A stretch of 7,147 nucleotides of DNA, from assembly GCA_030606505.1 (NCBI GenBank), contig JAUWGI010000038.1:1-7147 (forward strand). Reading direction: 5' to 3'. This stretch comes from Deltaproteobacteria bacterium. GTDB lineage: Bacteria; Chloroflexota; Dehalococcoidia; Dehalococcoidales; BS750m-G39. A program made the translations under genes and the position numbers. The notes beneath the pieces were generated by a model. The model saw only the letters and a program-made list of their open reading frames with translations. It searched no databases and was not told where the DNA came from. This document shows, piece after piece, positions 1 through 6,332 of the stretch. The stretch's first letter is position 1; every line of letters starts with the position of its first letter.

Positions 1-1433
1 ATATCAAGGGAACCGCTGCTGGCGGTGGTAATGCGCTGCTTATCCCCATGACCGAATTCTCCATGGGCCTTACCGGGGACATCAATGACATCATGAATGC
101 TCATAACCTGGCTATGGTTGCCCTTACCGCCAGAATGCAGCACGAGCGCAACTACAATGACGCGCAACTGGCTAAGCGCACCAGGATGCGCCGCCTGGAC
201 GTTGACCCCACCCGCGTGGAGATGGGTTGGGTTATAGATTTCTGTGCTCAGAGCCTCAGTAACATTATCATAGGAATTGGCGGACGCATGGATGGCTACA
301 CGATGCAGTCCAAGTTCGGCATCACTGTGGGTTCTGAGCTTATGGCTATGTTATCAATTGTCAGGGATTTGGCCGACTTGCGAGAAAGAATGGATAATAT
401 TACTGCGGCCTTCGATAAGAGAGGCAATCCGGTTACCACCGGCGACCTGGAGGTGGGTGGTGCCATGACTGCCTGGATGCGCAACACTATTAACCCCACC
501 CTAATGACCACCGTGGAGTATCAGCCCTGCATGGTGCACGCCGGGCCTTTCGCCAATATCGCTGTCGGCCAGTCTTCGATTATCGCCGACCGCATCGGCC
601 TGAAGATGTTTGACTATCATATTACCGAAAGCGGCTTTGCCGCTGATATCGGTTTTGAAAAGTTCTGGAATGTGAAGTGTCGCTACAGCGGGCTTAAGCC
701 CCACGTATCGGTGCTGACCACCACCATAAGAGCGCTCAAGATGCACGGCGGCGGCCCCAAGGTGGTGGCCGGCATTCCGCTGCCCGAGGCCTACACCAAA
801 GAAGATGTTGGCCTGGTGGAGAAGGGCCTGCCCAATATGCAGCACCTTATCGGTGTTATCCGGAAGTCCGGCATCAACCCGGTGGTGTGCATCAACTGCT
901 TCCACACCGATACCAAGGCCGAAATAGCCATGGTGAGGAAGGCGGCTGAGGCCGCCGGCGCCCGCTGCGCCGTATCCACGCACTGGGCCGACGGCGGCGA
1001 TGGTGCCCTGGAGTTTGCCGATGTTGTCAAGGAAGCCTGCGAAGAAGAGAGCAACTTCAAGTTCCTCTACCCCAACGAAATGAAGCTGCGGGACCGGGTT
1101 GCCATGATTGCCAAAGAGGTTTACGGCGCTGACGGCGTGGCCTGGACTGCCGAGGCGGAGGCCAAAGCCAAGGCTTTCGAGTCTGACGCTAAATATGATG
1201 AGTACGCTACCATGATGGTCAAGACTCACCTGTCCCTTACTCACGACCCGACCTTAAAGGGTGTTCCCAAGGGCTGGACCCTGCCCATACGCGACGTGCT
1301 GATTTACTCCGGGTCAAAGTTCCTGTGCCCCGTTGCGGGGGCCATCACCCTGATGCCGGGCACCAGTTCCAGTCCGGCTTTCAGGAAAGTGGATGTCGAT
1401 GTAAAGACGGGCAAAGTTACTGGATTATTCTAA
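1..1433 (+). CDS. fhs: Formate-tetrahydrofolate ligase, C-terminal ~476 residues (5' end outside window)
   Basis: Cytoplasmic ATP-dependent enzyme that joins formate to tetrahydrofolate to give 10-formyl-THF, the first step of the methyl branch. The frame is already open at base 3 and continues through to TAA at 1431-1433. An internal ATG at 48 is not the start, because conserved family sequence ([10 protein letters not shown], nt 3-32) precedes it. About 80-150 N-terminal residues are missing, including the ATP-binding P-loop. Visible family motifs are [12 protein letters not shown] (nt 534-569), [36 protein letters not shown] (nt 717-752), [10 protein letters not shown] and the C-terminal VTGLF. 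The text resembles the synthetase domain of eukaryotic C1-THF synthase ([18 protein letters not shown], KGVPxGxxLPIRD) more than Moorella-type FTHFS. Oddities are VEYQP where LEGTP or similar is usual, and NIAVG for NIAHG. The family call is very secure; activity cannot be judged without the N-terminus. Confidence 0.96.
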   Translation, partial: IKGTAAGGGNALLIPMTEFSMGLTGDINDIMNAHNLAMVALTARMQHERNYNDAQLAKRTRMRRLDVDPTRVEMGWVIDFCAQSLSNIIIGIGGRMDGYTMQSKFGITVGSELMAMLSIVRDLADLRERMDNITAAFDKRGNPVTTGDLEVGGAMTAWMRNTINPTLMTTVEYQPCMVHAGPFANIAVGQSSIIADRIGLKMFDYHITESGFAADIGFEKFWNVKCRYSGLKPHVSVLTTTIRALKMHGGGPKVVAGIPLPEAYTKEDVGLVEKGLPNMQHLIGVIRKSGINPVVCINCFHTDTKAEIAMVRKAAEAAGARCAVSTHWADGGDGALEFADVVKEACEEESNFKFLYPNEMKLRDRVAMIAKEVYGADGVAWTAEAEAKAKAFESDAKYDEYATMMVKTHLSLTHDPTLKGVPKGWTLPIRDVLIYSGSKFLCPVAGAITLMPGTSSSPAFRKVDVDVKTGKVTGLF

Positions 1434-1436
1434 GAC

Positions 1437-1443
1437 GGAGGAG
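1437..1443 (+). promoter_or_regulatory. Shine-Dalgarno site that fixes the TTG start of cooC
   Basis: GGAGGAG lies six bases before TTG at 1450, between the fhs stop and cooC. No in-frame ATG or GTG sits close enough to give the conserved N-terminal strand and P-loop, so this site decides the unusual start. Confidence 0.8.
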
Positions 1444-1449
1444 AGCTGT

Positions 1450-2220
1450 TTGAGCTTTAATATTGCTGTAGCCGGAAAAGGCGGCACCGGAAAGACCTCA
1501 GTGACCACTATGGTTATCCGTTACCTGATGAAGAAGGGAGCCGGGCCGATTCTGGCTGTTGATGCCGACCCTAACGCCAATCTGGGGGAGAGTTTAGGAC
1601 TTGACATAAAACAGACGCTTGGCTCCATAATCGCTTCTTTTAACGATGAGAAGATAAACATTCCTGCCGGAGTGACCAAGGAAGCCTACTTGGACTTTAA
1701 GATTAACGAGGCTGTAGTCGAGGCCAAGGGGCTTGACCTGGTGACCATGGGCCGGGGGGAGGGGCCGGACTGCTACTGTTACCCCAATGTTATCCTGAGA
1801 AAGTTTGCCGATACCTTATCGGGGAACTACCCCTACATGGTTATGGATAACGAGGCGGGGATGGAGCACCTTTCGCGGAGGACCACCCAGAATGTTGACG
1901 AGTTACTTTTAATCTCCGACCATTCGGTGAAGGGGGTCAGGACTATAGCCCGGATAAGGGAGCTGGTGGCCGAGCTGAAACTCGAGGTAAAGCGGCAATC
2001 GGTGCTCATCAATATGGTTCCCGACGGGCTTGACCCGATGGTTGCCCAGGAAATGTCCCGGCTGGGGATTGAAGCCACCGCTACCATCCCTCTGGATGAG
2101 GAAGTATATCAGTATGACATTAAGCTAAAGCCGCTGCTTGACCTGCCCGATAGCTCCAGGGCGGTGCAGGCGGTTGATAATTTGATGACTAAACTTCTCG
2201 GTGTAAAGGGGGGAAAATGA
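1450..2220 (+). CDS. cooC: CooC-type CO dehydrogenase maturation ATPase (nickel insertion)
   Basis: P-loop ATPase of the SIMIBI/MinD class that helps insert nickel into CODH and, in some homologues, ACS; it acts in the cytoplasm as a dimer. The 256-residue length is normal for the family. Seen in the sequence: deviant Walker A GKGGTGKT (residues 9-16) with the signature lysine K10; DADPNANLG (38-46); the metal-binding CxC pair C108/C110 in GPDCYCYPN; DNEAGMEHLSRRT (133-145), typical of CooC; and the switch-like SDHSVKGVRT region (156-165). The start is TTG, supported by GGAGGAG six bases upstream. The stop overlaps the folD start by four bases (ATGA), which suggests translational coupling. 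Its place with cooS and acsB supports maturation of this complex. From sequence alone I cannot tell a CODH-specific CooC from an ACS-specific AcsF paralogue. Confidence 0.93.
   Translation: MSFNIAVAGKGGTGKTSVTTMVIRYLMKKGAGPILAVDADPNANLGESLGLDIKQTLGSIIASFNDEKINIPAGVTKEAYLDFKINEAVVEAKGLDLVTMGRGEGPDCYCYPNVILRKFADTLSGNYPYMVMDNEAGMEHLSRRTTQNVDELLLISDHSVKGVRTIARIRELVAELKLEVKRQSVLINMVPDGLDPMVAQEMSRLGIEATATIPLDEEVYQYDIKLKPLLDLPDSSRAVQAVDNLMTKLLGVKGGK
2206..2220 (+). promoter_or_regulatory. Overlapping stop/start (ATGA) with embedded ribosome-binding site, cooC to folD
   Basis: The last codons of cooC contain AAGGGGGG (2206-2213), placed three bases before the folD ATG at 2217, whose TG is shared with the cooC TGA. 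The G-run is only a partial match to the anti-Shine-Dalgarno, and the spacing is short. FolD translation therefore probably relies on ribosomes terminating on cooC (inference). Confidence 0.6.
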
Positions 2221-3104
2221 CAGCACAACTTATTAAAGGCGCTGAAGTGGCCGCGCAGATTCGTGAGGAACTGCAAAAGGAGGTCGCCGAGCTTAAAGCG
2301 AAGCACAACGTGGTGCCCGGACTGGTCACGGTGCTGGTCGGCGCCGACCCGGCTTCGCAGGTCTACGTTGGCGCTAAGGAGAAGACCTCCAAGGAACTGG
2401 GTATTTATTCGGAGAGGTACGACCTCCCGGAGAAGACCAATCAGGCAGAGCTACTGGAGTTGATTGACAAGCTCAATAAAGACCCCAAGATTAACGGCAT
2501 CCTGGTGCAGTTGCCCCTGCCCAAACACCTGAACGAGGGGGAAGTCCTCTACGCCATTGACCCTAAAAAAGATGTTGACGGCTTCCACCCGGTGAACGTG
2601 GGCAAGCTGATGATAGGCAAGCCGGACTATATGCCCTGCACCCCGGCCGGTATCCAGCAGCTCTTAATCCACTCCGGCACCCAGATTGAGGGCGCCGAGG
2701 TGGTCATCGTCGGCAGGAGTAACATCGTCGGCAAACCCATCGCCAACATCCTGCTGCAGAAGGCGCCGGGGGCCAACGCCACCGTAACCATCTGCCATAC
2801 CAGGACCCGCGACATGGCCTTCCATACCAGGAGGGCCGATATACTGATAGTGGCCGCTGGAAAGCCCAAGTATATCACCGCCGATATGGTCAAAGAGGGA
2901 GTGGTGGTCATCGACGTGGGCGTGAACGAAATCGGCCGGACGGCCGAGGGCAAGAGAATACTGGCCGGTGACGTTGATTTTGAGACGGTCAAGGAGAAGG
3001 CCAAAGCCATCACCCCGGTTCCGGGTGGGGTGGGGCCGATGACGATAACCATGCTGATGATGAACACGGTCAGGGCGGCTAAAGTCGCCGCCGGACTGGC
3101 CTAG
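2217..3104 (+). CDS. folD: Bifunctional methylene-THF dehydrogenase / methenyl-THF cyclohydrolase
   Basis: Cytoplasmic enzyme that interconverts 10-formyl-THF, methenyl-THF and methylene-THF, the two steps after Fhs. Its 295 residues match the usual FolD length of about 280-300. Motifs in order: YVGAKEKTSKELG (50-62), with the Tyr50/Lys54 pair equivalent to the catalytic Y-x3-K of E. coli FolD; GILVQLPLP (94-102) with the conserved Gln98; KDVDGFHPVNVGKL (118-131), with the folate-site aspartate D121; the Rossmann nucleotide loop VIVGRSNIVGKP (163-174); VIDVGVN (231-237); and TPVPGGVGPMT (266-276). All expected active-site residues seem intact, so both activities are expected. NADP versus NAD preference cannot be read with confidence. 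The gene starts inside the cooC stop and ends in a TAG that overlaps the next gene's ribosome-binding site. No separate cyclohydrolase (fchA) is in the window. Confidence 0.97.
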   Translation: MTAQLIKGAEVAAQIREELQKEVAELKAKHNVVPGLVTVLVGADPASQVYVGAKEKTSKELGIYSERYDLPEKTNQAELLELIDKLNKDPKINGILVQLPLPKHLNEGEVLYAIDPKKDVDGFHPVNVGKLMIGKPDYMPCTPAGIQQLLIHSGTQIEGAEVVIVGRSNIVGKPIANILLQKAPGANATVTICHTRTRDMAFHTRRADILIVAAGKPKYITADMVKEGVVVIDVGVNEIGRTAEGKRILAGDVDFETVKEKAKAITPVPGGVGPMTITMLMMNTVRAAKVAAGLA

Positions 3105-3109
3105 GAGGT
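3103..3109 (+). promoter_or_regulatory. Strong Shine-Dalgarno for the 72-residue gene
   Basis: AGGAGGT overlaps the folD TAG stop and lies seven bases before ATG at 3117. It is the best match to the consensus in the window, which supports the small gene as truly translated. Confidence 0.8.
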
Positions 3110-3116
3110 AAAACCG

Positions 3117-3335
3117 ATGGAATATAAGGTTGAGAAAACCAAAGCGCCGGGCAGGGATGAGGTGGAGGTGCTGGGAGCCACCTTCGAGGAGGGTGTTCCT
3201 GAAGGCGAGGAGCTGGGGAAGTGGCGGCAGAAACTGGACAGCCGTGAGGATAAGCTCAAGTACCTGCAGAGCGGCGAGCGCTACTGGTTCAGCGAGGAGT
3301 GGTTCGGCAGCGAGAAGCGGAAGAATCCGGCTTAA
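3117..3335 (+). CDS. Uncharacterised 72-residue charged protein in the acetyl-CoA pathway cluster
   Basis: I do not recognise this family. The frame is open from ATG 3117 to TAA 3333-3335, with an excellent ribosome-binding site seven bases upstream. It sits 12 bases after folD and 17 bases before acsD, so it is an integral operon member. The product is very hydrophilic: 17 Asp/Glu against 14 Lys/Arg, no cysteine or histidine, no signal peptide and no membrane segment, so a soluble protein that does not hold an Fe-S cluster is expected. The middle (about residues 30-50, around GKWRQKLDSREDKLKYL) looks helical. The C-terminal third carries an aromatic cluster, RYWFSEEWFG (55-64), which could be a docking surface. 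Context suggests a small accessory or assembly partner of the corrinoid protein or CODH/ACS, but this is guesswork. An overlapping frame at 3130-3363 has a worse start and a low-complexity Arg/Ser product, so it is not favoured. Confidence 0.8.
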   Translation: MEYKVEKTKAPGRDEVEVLGATFEEGVPEGEELGKWRQKLDSREDKLKYLQSGERYWFSEEWFGSEKRKNPA

Positions 3336-3338
3336 AGT

Positions 3339-3345
3339 AAGGAGG
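3339..3345 (+). promoter_or_regulatory. Shine-Dalgarno that selects ATG 3353 for acsD
   Basis: AAGGAGG is seven bases before ATG 3353. The in-frame GTG at 3347 is only one base from the site and cannot be used with it, so the protein begins MAFEIPK. Confidence 0.8.
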
Positions 3346-3352
3346 GGTGAAA

Positions 3353-4297
3353 ATGGCCTTTGAAATTCCTAAGACAGCCTATAGCGGTAAAATTAAAGAG
3401 ATAAAGCTGGGCGGCGGTGACAAGGTGGTGACCGTCGGCGGCGAGACCTCTTATCCGTTTTACCTCTTTGAGGGGGAGATGCCGCGTCCGCCCCGGATAG
3501 CCATGGAGGTCTGGGACATGCCGCCCGAAGACTGGGCCCCGGCCGCCCTGGAGCCGTTTGAGGGGGTGACTGATGACCCGGCTGCCTGGGCCAAGAAATG
3601 TGTTGACGACTACGGTGCCGAGATGATCTGCCTGCAGCTGGTGAGCACCGACCCCAACGGGCTTGACCGGGGCGCCGATGAGGCCGCCGCGGTGGTCAAG
3701 AAGGTGGCCGACGCTGTTAACGTCCCCCTGATTGTCTGGGGCACGGCTAATCATGATAAGGATACCGAGGTCTTGAGGCAGGTGGCTGAGGTCTGCCAGG
3801 GGAGGGACCTGATTATGGGGCCGGTTGAGGAAGGCGACTACAAGAAGATTGGCGCCGCCGCTATCGGCTATCATCACACCGTGGGGGCGTCAACGCCGAT
3901 AGATATCAACCTGGCCAAGCAGCTAAATATTCTACTGGGCAACCTGGGTGTTCCCGATGATTTGATTGTAATGGACCCTACCGTCAGCTGCGTCGGCTAC
4001 GGTATTGAGTATTGTTACTCGGTGATGGAGCGAATGAGGATGGCGGGCTTAACCCAGCAGGATGAGAAACTACAGTATCCTCTAATTTGTAATATCTCCA
4101 AGGAAGCTTGGAAGACCAAGGAAGTACATCTTGCCGATGGTGAGCTCAATATGGGGGATGCCAGGAAGCGGGGAATCTTGCTGGAGGCGATATCGGCTAC
4201 GGTGCTGCTTATGGCCGGCGGGGATGTGATGATTATGCGGCATCCCGAGGCGATAAAGCTGGTCCGGGAGATGATAACGGAACTGACGGCTTCCTGA
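3353..4297 (+). CDS. acsD: Corrinoid iron-sulfur protein small subunit (CODH/ACS delta subunit)
   Basis: Small subunit (CdhD/AcsD family, TIM barrel) of the corrinoid iron-sulfur protein that carries the methyl group from methyl-THF to acetyl-CoA synthase; it pairs with the large subunit AcsC, which is not in this window. The 314 residues compare with about 320 in Moorella. Colinear family landmarks are the N-terminal VGGETSYPFYLFEG (28-41), PRIAMEVWDM (47-56), WAKKCVDDYGAE (79-90), PLIVWG (125-130), STPIDINLAKQLNILL (180-195), VMDPTVSCVGYGIEY (206-220), the SVMERMRMAGL helix (223-233), and the C-terminal RGILLEAI-SATVLLMAGGDVMIMRHPEA stretch (273-300). No Fe-S cysteine motif is expected in this subunit, and none is seen. 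The start ATG 3353 is chosen over GTG 3347 because of ribosome-binding-site spacing. It lies upstream of cooS, whereas in Moorella acsD follows acsC further down its cluster (recalled, not checked). Confidence 0.95.
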   Translation: MAFEIPKTAYSGKIKEIKLGGGDKVVTVGGETSYPFYLFEGEMPRPPRIAMEVWDMPPEDWAPAALEPFEGVTDDPAAWAKKCVDDYGAEMICLQLVSTDPNGLDRGADEAAAVVKKVADAVNVPLIVWGTANHDKDTEVLRQVAEVCQGRDLIMGPVEEGDYKKIGAAAIGYHHTVGASTPIDINLAKQLNILLGNLGVPDDLIVMDPTVSCVGYGIEYCYSVMERMRMAGLTQQDEKLQYPLICNISKEAWKTKEVHLADGELNMGDARKRGILLEAISATVLLMAGGDVMIMRHPEAIKLVREMITELTAS

Positions 4298-4314
4298 AAT
4301 AATTAGACATTAGT

Positions 4315-4323
4315 AAGGGGTGA
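4315..4323 (+). promoter_or_regulatory. Ribosome-binding site of cooS
   Basis: AAGGGGTGA, one mismatch from AAGGAGGTGA, sits seven bases before ATG 4331. An in-frame TAA at 4325-4327 rules out any earlier start. The 33-base gap after acsD shows no hairpin or promoter-like element that I can defend. Confidence 0.65.
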
Positions 4324-4330
4324 GTAAAAG

Positions 4331-6298
4331 ATGACAGAAGAAAAGGCGAAGAGCATTGACCAAGCCAGTATTGAACTGATAGAAAAGGCAGCTAAAGACG
4401 GGGTTAACACCGTTTTTGACCGGGCGGAAGCAATGAAGCCCTGTCCCATAGGTGCCGTGGGCAGTTGCTGTAAGAACTGTAGTATGGGACCCTGCCGGGT
4501 GCCGCTGCCCAAGGGCAGGGAGGAGACCCCCGAAGATAAGCAGAAGCGAAGGGGAGTCTGCGGGGCTACCGCCGAGACTATCGCCGCCCGTAATTTCATC
4601 AGGATGGTGGCCGGCGGGGCGGCAGCCCACTCCGACCACGGGCGGGGGGTGGCCGAGCTTTTCCTGGCGGTGGCTAAAGGAGAGGCGCCGGGCTACGAGA
4701 TTAAGGATGAGCAGAAGCTAATGCAGGTAGCCCTGGACTGGGGCATTGAAATCGGCGACCGCAGTAACAATGAAATAGCCGTTGATATTGGCGAGAAGGC
4801 GCTGGCGGAGTTTGGCAGGCAAGAAGGCGAGCTTATAACCCTGAGGAAGGCGCCGTTAAAGCGCCAGGAGTTGTGGCGGCAGCAGGGCGTCTCCCCGCGG
4901 GGCATAGACAGAGAAATAGTGGAGATAATGCACCGTACCCACATCGGGGTTGACCAGGACTACAAAAACCTGCTCAAGCAGGGGGTCAGGGCAGCCATAG
5001 GGGATGGCTGGGGCGGCAGTATGATTGCTACCGAGCTCCAGGACATCCTGTTCGGCACCCCGGCGCCGGTTCTGGGCAAAGCCAACCTGGGAGTGCTGGA
5101 AGAGGAGGAGGTTAATATCATCATTCATGGTCATGAGCCGCTGCTCTCCGAGATGATTGTGGCCGTGGCCCAGGAGCCGGAGATGATAGAGCTGGCCAAG
5201 TCCAAGGGGGCCAAGGGGATAAACCTGGCCGGCATGTGCTGTACCGCTAATGAGATACTGATGCGCCACGGAGTGGCTATCGCCGGGAATTTCCTGCAGC
5301 AGGAACTGGCAATAGTCACCGGGGCCGTGGATGCCATGGTGGTGGACGTACAGTGCATTATGCAGTCCATTCAAACTGTAGCCGAGTGCTACCATACCAA
5401 GATTATTACTACCTCCCCCAAAGCCAAGATACCGGGGGCGGTTCATATTGAGTTTGATGAGCATGACGCCCTGAAGTCGGCGCGGGAGATAGTTAAGACG
5501 GCTATTGAGAACTTCCCCAACCGGAAGGGGAATGTTTATATCCCCGGCGGGGTGACCAACCAGATTGCCGGTTTCAGCCATGAGACCATCAACTACCTGC
5601 TGGGCGGTCTATTCCGGGCTTCCTACCGCCCCTTGAATGACAATATCATCAACGGGAGGATAAGGGGGGTGGCCGGCGTGGTCGGCTGCAATAACGCCCG
5701 GGTCAATCACAACGAAGGCCATGTCGTTATGGTCAAGGAGCTGATAAAGAATGATGTCCTGGTGCTTACCACCGGCTGTAACGCCATCGCCTGTGCCGAA
5801 GCCGGTCTGCTGGTTCCCGAAGCCGCCAGGGAGTTTGCCGGTAAGGGGCTGGCCGAGGTCTGCGAAACCGTGGGCATACCGCCGGTACTGCATATGGGTT
5901 CCTGTGTTGATAACAGCCGAATCCTGATAGCTGCCACCGCCGTGGTCAAGGACGGCGGCCTGGGCGACGACATCAGCGAGCTGCCGGTGGCCGGGGCAGC
6001 CCCGGAGTGGATGAGCGAGAAAGCCATCTCCATCGGGCAGTACTTCGTCGCTTCCGGCGTCTACACCGTCTTTGGCGTTACCTGGCCCACCACCGGCAGC
6101 AAAGAGGTGACCGACTTCCTCTTCAAGGAGATGGAGGAGATGTACGGCGGGATGTGGGATTTTGAGCCCGACCCGATTCAGGCGGCACATTTGATGATTG
6201 CCCACATCGATAAGAAGCGCAAGGCTCTGGGTATTGATAAGGCCAGGGAGCGGGTGCTCTACGATATGGAGATGAGAAGAGAGATGGACGCAGTTTAA
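4331..6298 (+). CDS. cooS: Ni-Fe-S carbon monoxide dehydrogenase catalytic subunit
   Basis: Catalytic subunit of anaerobic CODH (also acsA), interconverting CO2 and CO; forms a homodimer and here probably feeds CO to AcsB. The 655 residues are within the family range. Cluster ligands seen: C38 and C46 (D-cluster); C47, C50, C55, C77 (B-cluster); and for the Ni-containing C-cluster H266/H268 in HGHEP, C304 (GMCCTANE), C342 (VQCIMQ), C453 (GCNNA), C483 (TTGCNA) and C525 (MGSCVDNSR). Lys564 in SEKAISIG matches the catalytic lysine of Carboxydothermus CODH-II, and histidines H100/H103 lie in the proton-relay region. All essential residues appear present, so an active enzyme is expected. Oddities: the C55-C77 loop is about 8 residues longer, and C483-C525 about 8 residues shorter, than I recall for the well-studied enzymes. 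Directly followed by acsB, as in CODH/ACS operons. ATG 4331 is the only possible start. Confidence 0.97.
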   Translation: MTEEKAKSIDQASIELIEKAAKDGVNTVFDRAEAMKPCPIGAVGSCCKNCSMGPCRVPLPKGREETPEDKQKRRGVCGATAETIAARNFIRMVAGGAAAHSDHGRGVAELFLAVAKGEAPGYEIKDEQKLMQVALDWGIEIGDRSNNEIAVDIGEKALAEFGRQEGELITLRKAPLKRQELWRQQGVSPRGIDREIVEIMHRTHIGVDQDYKNLLKQGVRAAIGDGWGGSMIATELQDILFGTPAPVLGKANLGVLEEEEVNIIIHGHEPLLSEMIVAVAQEPEMIELAKSKGAKGINLAGMCCTANEILMRHGVAIAGNFLQQELAIVTGAVDAMVVDVQCIMQSIQTVAECYHTKIITTSPKAKIPGAVHIEFDEHDALKSAREIVKTAIENFPNRKGNVYIPGGVTNQIAGFSHETINYLLGGLFRASYRPLNDNIINGRIRGVAGVVGCNNARVNHNEGHVVMVKELIKNDVLVLTTGCNAIACAEAGLLVPEAAREFAGKGLAEVCETVGIPPVLHMGSCVDNSRILIAATAVVKDGGLGDDISELPVAGAAPEWMSEKAISIGQYFVASGVYTVFGVTWPTTGSKEVTDFLFKEMEEMYGGMWDFEPDPIQAAHLMIAHIDKKRKALGIDKARERVLYDMEMRREMDAV

Positions 6299-6317
6299 GC
6301 GTTCTAGTTAAGATAAT

Positions 6318-6322
6318 GGAGG
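6318..6322 (+). promoter_or_regulatory. Ribosome-binding site of acsB
   Basis: GGAGG lies ten bases before ATG 6333. An in-frame TAA at 6309-6311 means no earlier start is possible, which fixes the short N-terminus of this AcsB. Confidence 0.65.
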
Positions 6323-6332
6323 ACTTAAAGAT

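Noticed and set aside
48..50. ATG at 48 as the fhs start
   Set aside because: Conserved family residues are encoded in frame upstream back to base 3, so the gene continues beyond the window edge.
501..1244. Long open frame on the minus strand opposite fhs (247 codons)
   Set aside because: It lies wholly inside a strongly conserved fhs frame; its product has no recognisable motif and no convincing ribosome-binding site. It is a shadow of GC-biased third codon positions.
3347..3355. GTG at 3347 as the acsD start
   Set aside because: It lies one base from the Shine-Dalgarno sequence, whereas ATG 3353 has the ideal seven-base spacing and begins where the family alignment begins.
3130..3363. Alternative plus-strand frame overlapping the 72-residue gene
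   Set aside because: It would encode an Arg/Ser/Trp-rich low-complexity product, lacks its own ribosome-binding site and runs into the acsD start. The frame from 3117 has the strong site and a balanced composition.
3332..3877. Minus-strand open frame opposite acsD (181 codons)
   Set aside because: It is the complement of well-conserved AcsD sequence and has no independent support.
4298..4330. Possible terminator or promoter between acsD and cooS
   Set aside because: AT-rich 33 bases with no inverted repeat followed by a T-run and no convincing -35/-10 pair; it holds only the cooS ribosome-binding site.
4856..5581. Long minus-strand open frame opposite cooS (241 codons), and a similar one at 5609-6205
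   Set aside because: Both sit within the conserved cooS coding sequence, with Gly/Leu/His-rich products lacking domain features, as expected of antisense shadows.
6299..6332. Possible terminator or promoter between cooS and acsB
   Set aside because: Thirty-four bases with no stem-loop that I can pair and only the acsB ribosome-binding site.
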